A program made the translations under genes and the position numbers. DNA of 64,000 nucleotides from Pedobacter ginsengisoli. Lineage in GTDB: Bacteria > Bacteroidota > Bacteroidia > Sphingobacteriales > Sphingobacteriaceae. The stretch's first letter is position 1, and every line of letters starts with the position of its first letter. This document shows, in pieces, positions 10,101-19,601 of the stretch. The stretch lies in the NCBI RefSeq assembly GCF_002736205.1, contig NZ_CP024091.1, forward strand, positions 3,407,555 through 3,471,554, written 5' to 3'. The notes beneath the pieces were generated by a model, which was not told the origin of the DNA, made no database searches, and saw only the letters and a list, made by a program, of their open reading frames with translations.

Positions 10101-11279
10101 AAATAGCCCACCCCCATTAGTGCCAATCCAGATATTACCGTGTTCATCTTCTACAAAACGGTTTACGTCATCATAGGTAAGCCCGTGTGGGTTTCCATTC
10201 TGATGCTTGTAGAGTGGGAATTTTAGGATCTTTTCATGATAAAAACTAACACCTTTTTTAAAAGTACCTACCCATATTATACCAGAACGATCTTTATATA
10301 AGGTAACAATGGCATTTTGACCAATACTTTTAATGTCGTCTTCTTTATTAACAAGATACCTGACACTAAAATTTCTTTTGTCCAGCAGGTTTACGCCACC
10401 ATGATCCGTACCTATCCAAATTAATCCTTTATCATCCTGAATAATACTGCTGATCAGGTTATTATTGAGCCCATTTGGCACCTTGTCTATAAATCTGATT
10501 TTTCCTGTTTTCGTTTCATAAAAATCTATCCCTCGCTGGCTGTTTAAAGTATAGACCCAAAGGTCAGATGCATTGTCTACAAACAATTTAAAGTTCTGAG
10601 AAGCTGCAGTATCGTCATGTTTAAATACAGAAATACGCTTTTGAACCTTTCCCGTAGAACTATTAAGCAGTTCAATGGTTTTATCTGTATGAATAACCCA
10701 AATATCCCCATTGGGTGCTTTATATAGTGCTGAAACCGGGGAACCAGAAAGCTCAGAACCTATCTTTGCATTTGGTTTTAAGTGAATACTTTTTTTACTA
10801 ACAGTATCATATTTAAAAATGCCTTCGGCCCCGGCATTAAACCAAAAACCGTCTGCATTGTCTTTTATTACCTCTATGATCTTTTTAGCAGAGATGTTTA
10901 AAGTTTTCAGGTAAGGTTTTACATCCCTTATAAAACTTTGGGTTTCGGCATTATAGATATTGGCGCCATTCTTAGTATCCAGATAGAGTTTATTATCAGG
11001 CAGTTCAAAGATATTGGCAATAAAATCATCGCTTAATGACTTGGTGTCTCGTGGATCGTGCTTAAAAATCTTAATCTGCTGTCCATCAAAACGATTTAAT
11101 CCGGAAAGGGTACCAATCCATATAAAACCTTTGCTGTCTTTAAAAACTGTATTAACTTGATTATGAGAAAGTCCATTAGATAGATTTATAGCCGAAAATT
11201 GAATCTGCCCTTGTTGAGCATAGCCAATAAACGAAATCAGAAAGAAGATTAATACAATTATGTTTTTTCTTGCAAACAT
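7146..11279 (-). CDS. Hybrid two-component system sensor histidine kinase/response regulator (HTCS)
   Basis: This is a single-chain sensor and transcription factor of 1377 residues that detects glycan fragments in the periplasm and activates nearby utilisation genes. In order it has a signal peptide (about 1-21), two-bladed-propeller sensor repeats with many WIGT or WVGT motifs to about residue 700, a Y_Y_Y domain, one membrane helix near residues 808-826, and a HisKA domain with phospho-acceptor His in NVSHEFRTP (near 866). A HATPase domain follows, then a receiver domain whose acidic pair VEDNED starts it and whose phospho-acceptor Asp sits in VSDVSMPEMNG (near 1169), and a C-terminal AraC-type helix-turn-helix (about 1276-1370). 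Its ATG overlaps the stop codon of the upstream kinase gene by one base (TAATG), so translation is probably coupled. It sits between two SusCD units and could control either or both. Confidence 0.97.
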   Translation of the reverse strand: MFARKNIIVLIFFLISFIGYAQQGQIQFSAINLSNGLSHNQVNTVFKDSKGFIWIGTLSGLNRFDGQQIKIFKHDPRDTKSLSDDFIANIFELPDNKLYLDTKNGANIYNAETQSFIRDVKPYLKTLNISAKKIIEVIKDNADGFWFNAGAEGIFKYDTVSKKSIHLKPNAKIGSELSGSPVSALYKAPNGDIWVIHTDKTIELLNSSTGKVQKRISVFKHDDTAASQNFKLFVDNASDLWVYTLNSQRGIDFYETKTGKIRFIDKVPNGLNNNLISSIIQDDKGLIWIGTDHGGVNLLDKRNFSVRYLVNKEDDIKSIGQNAIVTLYKDRSGIIWVGTFKKGVSFYHEKILKFPLYKHQNGNPHGLTYDDVNRFVEDEHGNIWIGTNGGGLFYFNRKTGQFKRYVHESGNQNSLSNDIIVALFIDHQKKLWVGTYFGGLSSFDGAKFTNYKHNDQDVTSLADDRVWDILEDRRGNLWVATLGGGLDKFDRAKGVFIHKKLGDKNGIISNSLSCLIEDNKGSIWIGSADGVDEMTTDGRFIHYKSKPGDKKLLTNNVVYGIMEDSYGFIWISTRDGLSRLNPESGQFRNFDSKDGLTEMTTLKVVEDNDKNLWVSTANGLFEIIVKKIDKNKFSYTFRKYDEQDGLQGNAFNANAGYKTRSGELLFGGANGFNLFKPADIRNDNAKPVIVLTDLQISNRSIGINDQVNGRVLLNKSIIFTKDLKLNHSQNGFALEFAALNFFNPQKIKYRYKLEGFDQHWQELQGNNRLATYTNIDPGDYTFKVVSTDASGNWINNETSLNITIMPPFWRTTLAYIIYVLLIGGTLLFIRHRGIQRIKKEFLIEQERQQAKRMHDLDLLKIKFLTNVSHEFRTPLSLIITPLEKLIKQAQDAERPQLQMIHRNGRRLLNLVNQLLDFRRMEVHELKLHPKTGDIIAFIQELSFSFSDIADRKNISFSFQTDRKGLITFFDHDKIERILFNLLSNAFKFTPQGGKVKVSLLTTVNEQKQTELILKVSDTGIGIPEDNKARIFERFFQNDVPDSIVNQGSGIGLSITREFVRLHGGHITVDSIVNEGTEFTVSLVFPKADIETSAPEPKLDLLITAGVREDEVNDPKFVWKSKKPVLMLVEDNEDFRFYLKDNLKEYYQIAEAANGKEGWQKILSVHPDLIVSDVSMPEMNGIDLCRKIKADKRTAHLPVILLTALTTEDEQLTGLETGASDYMTKPFNFEILLSKIRNLLQQQALSKKTYQKQVEFKPLESEIESVDDKFIRQLSFHIEKHLADSAYTVDQLSADMNMSRVGLYKKVLPLTGKSPVEYIRSYRLLKSKPLLLKSQMTIAEVAYEVGFSNPKHFSKYFKQEFNMLPSAYALTKPDQEPV

Positions 11280-12736
11280 TAAAGATTCATTTTATAAAAT
11301 TCGTGCATGGTATTCTTTAAGGCAGAATAAAGCGTTTTAAAGATCATAAAATTCCTCAAATAAACATCTCCGTTTTTGGGGTTTGTTTTAACCATTTTTG
11401 GCTCTTTAATGGATAAATCAGCGTAATCTGTAATCAAACCAAGGGCTTTCATTGCCAACAGGGATGCCCCAACCGCCGAAGCATCTTCAGTTTGCGTAAT
11501 CACAAGATCTTTTCCGGTAATATCAGCCATCATCTGCATCCAGGTTTCTGATTTTACAATACCTCCGCTGATATTGATCTGTTTGATAGCTTCAGCATTT
11601 TCCTGCATGGCATCAAGAACATCGTACATTGAATAGCAGATTCCTTCCAGCACCGCTCTGGAAAAATGGGCTTTTTCATGCTCAAGCTTTACACCAAAGA
11701 ACACACCACAACTTTCACTATCCCATATCGGAGCACGATCTCCGGTCAGGTAAGGTAAAAAAAGCAAGCCCTTACTTCCTGCAGCTATGCTTGCAATTTC
11801 TCCAAAAAGCTGCTCATAGTCTGCTTCTCCAAGCTCATGCTTAATGTTATTTTTTATCCACCATTGTAAGGCAATGCCACCATTGTTTATTGGCCCACCG
11901 CAAATAAAAGTATCCTTATCCAGAATATAGCTAAATGTCATCGCCTTTTCGTTCGGCAGAGGCTTATCGCTGGCTATGCGTACTGCACCGCTTGTGCCTA
12001 TGGTCATTACTGCAATGCCTGGCTTAATACCGCCACTTCCCAGATTGGCCATACAACCATCACTTGCACCTATTACCACAGGAATACCAGTATTAAGAAA
12101 TTTAGTATAATCTGTTTGTACAGGTTCAGAAAGCATTTTAGGATCAATCCCTGTAATATTCAGTGAATCTTTATGCCAGCTTAGCTGAGTGATGTTAAAC
12201 AAACCCGTACAAGAGGCAATAGAGTAATCTATCTTAAATTCTTTGAAAAGTTTATACCAAATGTATTCTTTTATTGAAATGAACTTGTGCGTTTGGCTAA
12301 ACAAATCCGGGTTATTCTCCTTTAGCCAAATGATCTTGCATAAAGGCGACATGGCATGCAACGGTGTGCCTGTTGCTTTGTAAATAGATAAGCCAATTTC
12401 AGAATTCCTTAATCTTTTGGCAATTTCAGCACTTCTGTTATCGGCCCAGGTAATCATAGGAGCCAGCGCTTTACCATTTTCATCAACCGGCATCAGGCTG
12501 TGCATGGCACTGCTAAGGGATATTGCTTTTGGCATATTGCCAATCTCAGCAATCATCCCATCCATGCTTTTCTTAAAAGCATCCCAAATCTCTTCCGGAT
12601 TCTGTTCATGATAACCGGGATGTGGCGAGGTAAAAGAATAATGATGCTGAAAAGCACCGAATGATTTGCATTTAGTATCTACAGCAACTGCTTTTACACT
12701 CCCCGTACCGATATCTATTCCTAAAACATAATCCAT
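11279..12736 (-). CDS. FGGY family carbohydrate kinase (gluconokinase-like)
   Basis: This is a cytoplasmic ATP-dependent sugar kinase of 485 residues, normal for the FGGY family. The N-terminal phosphate loop GIDIGTGSVKAV is present, and the second ATP motif is seen around TIGTSGAVRI and ISGGIVKSETWMQMMADITG. The segment TGTPLHAMSPLCKIIWLKE resembles bacterial gluconokinases of this family, where a similar PLHxMSPL stretch occurs, so D-gluconate is the favoured substrate; xylulokinase or another aldonate/ketose kinase cannot be excluded. It follows the lipoprotein oxidoreductase gene by 40 bases and overlaps the HTCS gene by one base. Placement behind several exported sugar oxidoreductases suggests that it phosphorylates an oxidised sugar released by them. 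That link is inference. Confidence 0.87.
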   Translation of the reverse strand: MDYVLGIDIGTGSVKAVAVDTKCKSFGAFQHHYSFTSPHPGYHEQNPEEIWDAFKKSMDGMIAEIGNMPKAISLSSAMHSLMPVDENGKALAPMITWADNRSAEIAKRLRNSEIGLSIYKATGTPLHAMSPLCKIIWLKENNPDLFSQTHKFISIKEYIWYKLFKEFKIDYSIASCTGLFNITQLSWHKDSLNITGIDPKMLSEPVQTDYTKFLNTGIPVVIGASDGCMANLGSGGIKPGIAVMTIGTSGAVRIASDKPLPNEKAMTFSYILDKDTFICGGPINNGGIALQWWIKNNIKHELGEADYEQLFGEIASIAAGSKGLLFLPYLTGDRAPIWDSESCGVFFGVKLEHEKAHFSRAVLEGICYSMYDVLDAMQENAEAIKQINISGGIVKSETWMQMMADITGKDLVITQTEDASAVGASLLAMKALGLITDYADLSIKEPKMVKTNPKNGDVYLRNFMIFKTLYSALKNTMHEFYKMNL

Positions 12737-12776
12737 AATTACAATTTAACATTGCAAGATAGAAAATGAATGATAA

Positions 12777-14141
12777 CTATTTCTTTCTGGCAAGATCCAG
12801 TGCTGCAGTTATTGTGTAATATTTTGCAATCATATTGGGTACTTCCCAGGATGGTATGTCTTTATTTTTCAGGTAACTCAAAAACTTTTCGGTTACACGG
12901 GCAAAATGTGCTTCGTGCCCTTCTTTGTATTTATCTGGAATATTAACCCACCATCCTGTTTTTGTTTTTGTAAGGGAAATGCCCGGAAACTTACCCTGCA
13001 AATTTTTAACCTGCTCATTTAGAGTCGCCTCAAAAGTAGCATCCTTTGAATTGACAGCCTCAATATACAGTTCAGGTTTAAACTTCTGCTCGGCTCCCTG
13101 TTTTATAATAAGATTAGCCTTTGTACCGCGCATAATAGAATAGTGCGTATCGCCAGTACCTTCAGGCGCTTTATAATTCCACTTTACAGAAACTTTAGCA
13201 TGTACACCACGCAGTTTATAATTGATCTCTCCATTTGAATACACTTTAAGAATACTGTCGTTCACCACATCCTTTTTAAGATAATCTGGAAATACTGTAG
13301 ATTTGGTGACGGTATTAAATTGACTAAGAGTCAGGTCAGTAGCCGATCTTTTAGCCGAAACCAATTGAATATCTGTTTTGTAGTCAATAGTCTGATCCGG
13401 AAAACATTCCCATTGCACCAAATCAACCAAATGTGTAGTTACATCTACAATCCCCTCCCCTTCCTGGGCCACATCCATAAACCATGCAGGTCTTACCAGG
13501 ACACTTCCCGAAACATACTTATAAAAATAATGAACACTTTCTTTAGTAACCGCAGGGTTATCAGGTGTACCCTTTTCAAGCATACCGAAAACTTCGGGGA
13601 TCATTGAAAATTCTCTTTGCAACATGGTGGTGATCTCATAACGTTCTGTCATAATATCATACAACAACAGCTGCTTTTCTGCTGCCGTTTTAAATGCATT
13701 TTTCAAAACTTCAAAACTAGCTCCGTCAATAGCCATTGGCTTATCAGCCAGAACGTTCAGCCCGGCTTCAACCGATCTTTTTATGTAATTTGTTTTTTTC
13801 TGGTTGTTCCCTGCCAAAACAACAACGTTGCCTTTCTTTTCGGCAATCATTTTTTCAAGATAGTCATCACCCAGATAAACCTTTTCATCCCACGTGGTTG
13901 GATCATCTGCACGTTTATTATATGCTTCAATTTTTGACAGGTGTAACTCCACGTCATTTCCCTTCGGTGCATATACATGCACCGTAGAATCAACACCTTC
14001 ATACATTGATTTTTGAACCAATGCAGCATGGAAATGTCCTGGATCAAGCGTAATCAGCTTCACAGCATTATCTTCCTGTTTCTTAGGCTGGCTGCATCCT
14101 GCCAATACAATTAATGGGATCATTATTAGTTTACTTTTCAT
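12777..14141 (-). CDS. Gfo/Idh/MocA family oxidoreductase, lipoprotein
   Basis: This is a predicted NAD(P)-dependent sugar oxidoreductase of 454 residues. The N-terminus MKSKLIMIPLIVLAGC is a clear lipoprotein signal with lipobox LAGC, so the protein would be anchored outside the cytoplasm. A Rossmann domain follows; the segment ADKPMAIDG near residue 139 corresponds to the EKP motif of the family. The C-terminal half looks like the putative-oxidoreductase C-terminal domain seen in exported members. The gene starts 3 bases after the stop of the Tat-exported paralogue, so the two are certainly co-transcribed. The substrate is not known. An exported dehydrogenase of this fold must carry its own nicotinamide cofactor or use it without release, as known for glucose-fructose oxidoreductase and for GH109 glycosidases. 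Confidence 0.88.
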   Translation of the reverse strand: MKSKLIMIPLIVLAGCSQPKKQEDNAVKLITLDPGHFHAALVQKSMYEGVDSTVHVYAPKGNDVELHLSKIEAYNKRADDPTTWDEKVYLGDDYLEKMIAEKKGNVVVLAGNNQKKTNYIKRSVEAGLNVLADKPMAIDGASFEVLKNAFKTAAEKQLLLYDIMTERYEITTMLQREFSMIPEVFGMLEKGTPDNPAVTKESVHYFYKYVSGSVLVRPAWFMDVAQEGEGIVDVTTHLVDLVQWECFPDQTIDYKTDIQLVSAKRSATDLTLSQFNTVTKSTVFPDYLKKDVVNDSILKVYSNGEINYKLRGVHAKVSVKWNYKAPEGTGDTHYSIMRGTKANLIIKQGAEQKFKPELYIEAVNSKDATFEATLNEQVKNLQGKFPGISLTKTKTGWWVNIPDKYKEGHEAHFARVTEKFLSYLKNKDIPSWEVPNMIAKYYTITAALDLARKK

Positions 14142-14144
14142 AGT

Positions 14145-15581
14145 TTAACTCTTTTTACCAAGAATATAGTTGGTACCATAAGGATAACGCTGTGGCCTCG
14201 ACAATAATTTATTGGCTTCCACATTATCTTTAAAAACTTCTTTTTTAGGATCCCAATATAGCTTTTTTGGAGATTTCATTGCAGCATGAGCAACCAAACA
14301 AGCACTACAAGAACGATGCGCAACTTCGGCCGGGCTAATAGTTGGCTTTCCACTTTCAATACAATCCAGCCAGTTACCATGTTGCTCAGGACTTTCGTAC
14401 AAATGAATCTCATTTGCCTCTATTTTCGAGGTAAGGATCGCCGGATCACTTGCATAAAATGCCTTATTCTCTTTCCCTCCTGATCCAGGGTCTGTACTTG
14501 TGACTCCTACATTTCCTCTCGAAACAAAGATCCATCCATTACTACCTTCAAACCTTACACCATTAGGATTTTTACTATTCATAACCATGTTTACTCCATT
14601 TGCATACTTTGCATGAACTTCATAATCGCCATGCACATTCCACAAACCTTCTTTAGGAAACTCTGCGTGGGCCTCAATTTCAATTGGGCCTGTATGCTCA
14701 GTATTCATTCCCCAATGGGCAATATCAATATGATGTACCCCCCAGCCGGTAATCATTCCGGCACCAAACTGCTCTAATCTTAACCACCCGCCCCTGGATT
14801 CGGGATCTGTTTGTGAATGAACACGATCCTGAGTATAATAAATATACGGTGTTGAGCCAAGCCACATATCATAATTAAAGTTTGCAGGAATTGGCATTTC
14901 TGTAGCTATTCCACCAGAAGGATCAGCGGGCAAACCAATTTGTACACTTTGAAGTTTGCCTATTCGGCCATTTCTTACCAGCTCACATGCTCTCTTAAAC
15001 TGAGGCCATGGATTAACGGAACGCTGTTGACTACCTAACTGAAAGGTAACCCCCGATTTCCTCACCATATCGCTCATCATTCTACCCTCTTCAATTGTTA
15101 ATGAAGTTGGTTTTTGAAGATAGATGTGTTTACCGGCAAGGGCAGCCTCAATTGCAGGCTGGGCATGCCAATGATCTGGAGTGCTTATCATAACTGCATC
15201 AATATCCTTATTGGCTAACAGATCATGATAATCATCATAAGTTTTAATATCTATATAATTAGCATTGCCGGTTTTCTTGGTATACCAACCTTCTACAAGC
15301 TGCTTTCCGCTCTTTAACCTATTGCCATCCAGATCTGCTATTGCAACAATACGGGCCTTATCATATTTAAATGTTTCAGCCAGGTCATGCGTGCGGGCAA
15401 TCCGGCCGCAGCCTATCTGTCCTATATTAATTTTATTACTTGGTGCATTTTTACCAAACACAGAAGCAGGAACTATAGTTGGGAAGCCAGTCATAGCCAC
15501 AGAGGTAACAACAGCACTTTTCACGGCAGTTTTCATAAAATCTCTTCTACTATATGGATGTTTTTCATTTTCGTTCATCAT
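14145..15581 (-). CDS. Gfo/Idh/MocA family oxidoreductase with Tat signal
   Basis: This is a 478-residue NAD-dependent oxidoreductase exported folded. The N-terminus carries the twin-arginine motif SRRDFMK (residues about 11-17) and a hydrophobic stretch ending around VPASVFG. The Rossmann motif IGCGRIARTHD is near residue 56, IADLDGNR marks the second strand, and LQKPTSLTIEEGR stands in the EKP position. The pattern GWGVHHIDIAHWGM around residue 279 holds the His/Asp residues expected at the sugar site. It lies 29 bases after the ThuA-like gene and 3 bases before the lipoprotein paralogue. Tat export with bound cofactor is well known in this family. Whether it oxidises a free sugar or works as a redox-assisted glycosidase (GH109-like) cannot be decided from the sequence. 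Confidence 0.92.
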   Translation of the reverse strand: MMNENEKHPYSRRDFMKTAVKSAVVTSVAMTGFPTIVPASVFGKNAPSNKINIGQIGCGRIARTHDLAETFKYDKARIVAIADLDGNRLKSGKQLVEGWYTKKTGNANYIDIKTYDDYHDLLANKDIDAVMISTPDHWHAQPAIEAALAGKHIYLQKPTSLTIEEGRMMSDMVRKSGVTFQLGSQQRSVNPWPQFKRACELVRNGRIGKLQSVQIGLPADPSGGIATEMPIPANFNYDMWLGSTPYIYYTQDRVHSQTDPESRGGWLRLEQFGAGMITGWGVHHIDIAHWGMNTEHTGPIEIEAHAEFPKEGLWNVHGDYEVHAKYANGVNMVMNSKNPNGVRFEGSNGWIFVSRGNVGVTSTDPGSGGKENKAFYASDPAILTSKIEANEIHLYESPEQHGNWLDCIESGKPTISPAEVAHRSCSACLVAHAAMKSPKKLYWDPKKEVFKDNVEANKLLSRPQRYPYGTNYILGKKS

Positions 15582-15610
15582 ATGATTTAGGTTTTTTTGT
15601 TAATATTTGG

Positions 15611-16477
15611 TTAGTAACGCACCGGCGTATTTCTGGAATCTGCGTATGCTTTGGTATAATCTAATTTTTTAAACTGACCTGCAACATAGTTTATGCCCTG
15701 CAGGATATGCTTGATAAAAACAGGATCTTCATAGTTTTCTTTATCATGACCAAGGGCAGTAATCCAGATATTTCCCCCGTCAAACTGCTGATACCACACC
15801 GCAGGATATAACTCTGAAAATGGGACCGAATATTCTTTGATTTTCGCTGCGTCTGCAGGGTTGGATGAATCTAATGAAGTAAAGTCATGTGCCATGATCA
15901 CTTTAATGCCTGGATAAAGTTCTTTAGCAAAATAGCATTCGTCTTTCCTTTCCCAAACCTTTGGCAAACCAGCAACAGAAGGATGCGAAGGATCAATTAC
16001 TTTTACATTAAACTTTTGATTTCTGGCATGCCAGGCAAAGGTACCACCCAGCATTTGTTTAAACCACTGCCAGTTTCGTTCGGTACCGGTTACAGAGTGC
16101 AAACCAACAAAACCACCACCAGCCTCTATATATCTTCTAAATACTAACCGCTGCTGGTCTGTATCAAAAACATCATTATTAGTACTTGGAAAAATCAATA
16201 AGGTATACTGCTTTAAATTTGCCTCTGTAAAAACAGCCGGATCATCAGACACATCGGTGTCAAATCCATTTTCTTTACCTAATTTCTGAATACATTTTAC
16301 TGCGTAAGGAATATTGTCGTGCACAAAGCCTTTCCCATTTTTGGTGTACACCAGCACTTTTACTTTTTTTAGAATAGTGGCTTTTTCTACAGCCATTGCA
16401 AATGGAATACATAATATCCATAGGGCAGAAAGCAGGATAGTGGCTTTGAATTTAAATCTTAAAATTGATACGTTCAT
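15611..16477 (-). CDS. ThuA-like domain protein, exported
   Basis: This is a 288-residue protein with an N-terminal signal peptide (cleavage likely after FAMA near residue 29) and a class I glutamine amidotransferase-like ThuA fold. Recognisable segments are VLVYTKNGKGFVHD, the central strand and turn YTLLIFPSTNND, and AGGGFVGLHSVTGTERNW. The founder, ThuA of Sinorhizobium, acts with the Gfo/Idh/MocA protein ThuB in disaccharide use through a 3-keto intermediate. The same pairing with two such oxidoreductases directly downstream is therefore informative. The start codon overlaps the stop of the DUF6807 gene by four bases (ATGA). No catalytic role has been fixed for exported ThuA proteins of Bacteroidota, so the function here is by context. 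Confidence 0.9.
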   Translation of the reverse strand: MNVSILRFKFKATILLSALWILCIPFAMAVEKATILKKVKVLVYTKNGKGFVHDNIPYAVKCIQKLGKENGFDTDVSDDPAVFTEANLKQYTLLIFPSTNNDVFDTDQQRLVFRRYIEAGGGFVGLHSVTGTERNWQWFKQMLGGTFAWHARNQKFNVKVIDPSHPSVAGLPKVWERKDECYFAKELYPGIKVIMAHDFTSLDSSNPADAAKIKEYSVPFSELYPAVWYQQFDGGNIWITALGHDKENYEDPVFIKHILQGINYVAGQFKKLDYTKAYADSRNTPVRY

Positions 16478-17751
16478 TTGTTTGAATTAAGTGGGTTTAA
16501 TTTTATTTTAATTGCGGGCGGACTGGTAAAATCACCCCATGCCGCCTCAGCACGTTCTTTGGATGTATGGCCATTATATACCAGGAACCTGTATTTAAGT
16601 GTATAGGTTTTCCCTTTTTCCAATAACCAGTCTTTATCTTTTGTTGGCGAGAAATTAGCATAAACATCTCCTCTTCCGTTCATATTTTCAGGCCAGATCC
16701 TTAATGGCTCCGGGTAATTGTAATTGGTAGGATAAGACATCATTACAGCACCTGCATAATCATCATCTATCTTTCCCTGCAAAATAACCCAGCGTGCTTT
16801 TGTACCATCTGCATCTTTTCTTGTTTTTCCCTCGGATGTCAGGGTTTCGCTATTTTCTTTACTCCACTTTTCTGTGGCACGCCAGCCCAAACCACCATAA
16901 CGATACTCCTTAAGCAATACAGGCTCATCGCTAGCACAGTTCAGCTGAATGGTGATATCTGCAATATAGTAATCCTCATTTTTTTGAGGCTGAAAAATCC
17001 TTACCGATTGCAACTCGTTAAGTGCTACTTTTTCTGTTCCATCTTTTTTAAAAACAACATGATCGTGCAGTGTCTGATACTCTGCATACACAGGGCCCGC
17101 ATTTACCGAAACAAAATCAACAAACCTTACAGTGCCCTTTCGGTCTTTAAGGTTCCAGAAGTCTACCGTATCACCTTCAAACACCACATGGGTCCAGGGG
17201 TTCCATAACCCATAATGATGGTAATGATCAGGAGCTTGTATCCTTGTTAATTCTTGTCCGTGAGGGGACCATAAAGGATGTATAAACCCACTTCTTTTAA
17301 AAGCCGTATCTATTCCCTTTGGAGGATACACTGTTTTGTAATTGTACCGGAGTAAATTTTTATTGCCGTTACTTATTGTCAACGCTCCATCTTCGCGGAT
17401 AGCCTTAATGTGATCTGCAGACTTAAGTGGCTTTCCCTTTTCCAAAGCAAAGACAACGGGTACAGCAGCAGGCTTTGCCAGCCAATGTAAAATCCGCTTC
17501 CCTTTATTTTCAATCTGGTAAGCTACAGGAGTTTTTTTATTGCCTTGTATTGCTACTAAACTGATAACACTATCAGGCAAAGTAGTAATCGCATCCAGAT
17601 CTACCTGAACATGAATCTCTTTTTCTGGAGTTCTTTTCTTTAGATCGACCTCAAGGGTGGCAATTCTCTGGGCATGTAAAGGTGTTAGCATTGCTGAAAA
17701 AACAATAAAACAACCAAACCTAACTAAAATTCTCTTTTCTATGTTTATCAT
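16474..17751 (-). CDS. DUF6807 (PmoA-like) family protein, exported
   Basis: This is a 425-residue protein with a signal peptide ending near residue 28 (...PLHAQR). It matches by eye the DUF6807 family, often labelled PmoA, known mainly from planctomycete and Bacteroidota sugar loci. Typical segments are GFIHPLWSPHGQELTR, DHYHHYGLWNPWTHVVFEGD with its cluster of histidines, and YRYGGLGWRATEKW. The His-rich segment near residues 180-195 may be a metal or sugar site. The PmoA label comes from an old methane-oxygenase annotation and should not be read as methane oxidation. The gene begins 6 bases after the SusD stop and overlaps the ThuA-like gene by four bases, so it is part of the same operon. 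It is probably a beta-sandwich carbohydrate-processing protein of unknown reaction. Confidence 0.85.
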   Translation of the reverse strand: MINIEKRILVRFGCFIVFSAMLTPLHAQRIATLEVDLKKRTPEKEIHVQVDLDAITTLPDSVISLVAIQGNKKTPVAYQIENKGKRILHWLAKPAAVPVVFALEKGKPLKSADHIKAIREDGALTISNGNKNLLRYNYKTVYPPKGIDTAFKRSGFIHPLWSPHGQELTRIQAPDHYHHYGLWNPWTHVVFEGDTVDFWNLKDRKGTVRFVDFVSVNAGPVYAEYQTLHDHVVFKKDGTEKVALNELQSVRIFQPQKNEDYYIADITIQLNCASDEPVLLKEYRYGGLGWRATEKWSKENSETLTSEGKTRKDADGTKARWVILQGKIDDDYAGAVMMSYPTNYNYPEPLRIWPENMNGRGDVYANFSPTKDKDWLLEKGKTYTLKYRFLVYNGHTSKERAEAAWGDFTSPPAIKIKLNPLNSNK

Positions 17752-17757
17752 TAGATT

Positions 17758-19575
17758 CTATTCAATTTTATCAAGTGGCGGAATATTACTTTCAGCGCCT
17801 GAATATCCTTTATTTTGGTTAATATGCCCCAAAACGTTTGCTCTTATTCCTGCCTGAGGCACAGGCCATAATACATGGTACGGGCTCATTGTATACTGAT
17901 CGCCATGGTTTGTTCTAACTCCATTTTTATAGAAAACATTCTTTTCTTTAACCCTGTCGTAAAAGAAATTGTTCTCCGAAAAATTAGTCAGGTTATAAGC
18001 TTTACCATTATACGCAGTTTTTCCTGTAAGTGCAAAAATATAAGCAATGCGGGTAAGCTCTGTTTTTCTTGGTTCTTCGTAATAAAGCTCGCGGGCTCTT
18101 TCATCCAGGATGGTTCCAATATTTATCTTATCCGGAGTATACGGTGCTGCATTGGCCCGGGCCCTTATTTTATTGATGTCAGCCGCCGCATTTGCCAAAT
18201 CATCTTTCCAGTAATAAGCCTCTGCGCGCAGAAGATAAGTTTCGGCAATTCTAAATACGTACCAGTCGGTATGGCCACCCTGCATTGGTGCATTTTCAAA
18301 ATCAGGGACAAACAATTTATATTGTGGCCAGCCAAAATAACTTCTTATCGTATCGGTAACTAAAAGTCCTCCTGCAGCATTACGCAGCCTTACGGGCTTG
18401 TTGTAATATTCCGGATCACTGGTTTTCAAAGCCGGATCATTATAAACAAGATCTTCCATGTTCATCCAGTTTCCCTTAATGTGTCTCAGATCATTTGGAT
18501 CATCCCAGATTGCCTGTGTACTGTAAGAAGTTCCACGACAGCGGCCTATTCCTCTTCCATAAAGGTTCGATTGTGTAATCTCCAGATTAATCCCATCATT
18601 GGTTCCTCTTTTCCCATTTGGCGTATTGATATTGGAGCCCCAAAGCGGTACAGTTTGGCGCATAATTTTCATTCCACCATCATATCCGCCGTCAACCTGC
18701 CTGTCTATAATCATAAATAGACCCTCCTTATTTTCGTTTAATGATTTATTCTCAGGCCTGTGAAGATCCCATACCAGATTCTTGGTAGCGTCTGATTTTG
18801 TTGCGCCAAAGCGGGCAGTCATTAACGAATAAGGACTTCCGTTTATCACTGCATTGGCAGATGCTATGGCATCATCGAATTTCCCAAGGCTTAAGTTAAC
18901 CTTTGTAAGCAAGTGGTTAATGGCTCCTTTTGTTACCTCACCTTTATTCACATTATCTGTCACCCATTTTGCGGCAAACTCCAGATCTTCCTTCATCTTT
19001 TGAAGAATTACCTCTCTTTTGGTGGTATAAAAATCAACTTTGGGGGTCGAGATTTCATTTAAAACCAATGGTACATCACCAAACTGATTTACCAATCTGT
19101 AATAACGAAATGCGCGGTGAAAATAAGCTGACCCAAGGATGGCATTGCGTTCTGCCTCATCTTTATATTTAGCATTATCTATCCGGGTAATTACTGTATT
19201 TGCATACTTAATACCCTTGTATCCCTCATCCCAATAATAACCGATCTTGTTAAAATCTACCGAATTGAGGTTGGCATCAGGAGTAATCAGTAAATTTAAA
19301 TCCTGCGCCGGACCGGATTTATCGGTCGTTCCTTCCACCGCTACCTCCGAAAATATCTGTTCAGTTATCCATGGCGCACCATCACCATAATATTCATTCC
19401 TTAAATTTCTGGCGCAGGCTACCAACGCTGCCCGAAGACCCGCTGCATCAATATAAGCGTTTTCAGGTGTATAAATAGAAAGGGGTTCCGGCTCTAAAAA
19501 ACTTTTCTTACAACCTACACTGAACAGCATCGCTGAGGCTAAGCAGGCAAATGATATTTTATATATATTTTTCAT
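17758..19575 (-). CDS. RagB/SusD family outer-membrane glycan-binding lipoprotein
   Basis: This is the surface lipoprotein partner of the SusC encoded 26 bases upstream; 605 residues, slightly long for the family. The N-terminus has a hydrophobic segment and the lipobox SVGC at about residue 22, followed by [11 protein letters not shown], typical of SusD. TPR-like helices include the stretch around [26 protein letters not shown], and the C-terminal part has the family motif [16 protein letters not shown], with NKIRARANA following. It would hold the saccharide over the SusC pore. The gene lies directly before DUF6807, ThuA-like and two oxidoreductases, so its ligand is the likely substrate of those exported enzymes. 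Confidence 0.95.
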   Translation of the reverse strand: MKNIYKISFACLASAMLFSVGCKKSFLEPEPLSIYTPENAYIDAAGLRAALVACARNLRNEYYGDGAPWITEQIFSEVAVEGTTDKSGPAQDLNLLITPDANLNSVDFNKIGYYWDEGYKGIKYANTVITRIDNAKYKDEAERNAILGSAYFHRAFRYYRLVNQFGDVPLVLNEISTPKVDFYTTKREVILQKMKEDLEFAAKWVTDNVNKGEVTKGAINHLLTKVNLSLGKFDDAIASANAVINGSPYSLMTARFGATKSDATKNLVWDLHRPENKSLNENKEGLFMIIDRQVDGGYDGGMKIMRQTVPLWGSNINTPNGKRGTNDGINLEITQSNLYGRGIGRCRGTSYSTQAIWDDPNDLRHIKGNWMNMEDLVYNDPALKTSDPEYYNKPVRLRNAAGGLLVTDTIRSYFGWPQYKLFVPDFENAPMQGGHTDWYVFRIAETYLLRAEAYYWKDDLANAAADINKIRARANAAPYTPDKINIGTILDERARELYYEEPRKTELTRIAYIFALTGKTAYNGKAYNLTNFSENNFFYDRVKEKNVFYKNGVRTNHGDQYTMSPYHVLWPVPQAGIRANVLGHINQNKGYSGAESNIPPLDKIE

Positions 19576-19601
19576 CGTCTTAGTTGTTAATTGGATTTAC
19601 A

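Noticed and set aside
16474..17751. PmoA-like protein read as methane monooxygenase
   Set aside because: The DUF6807 family carries the PmoA name only by old annotation; it has a signal peptide, is soluble, and lies in a sugar operon.
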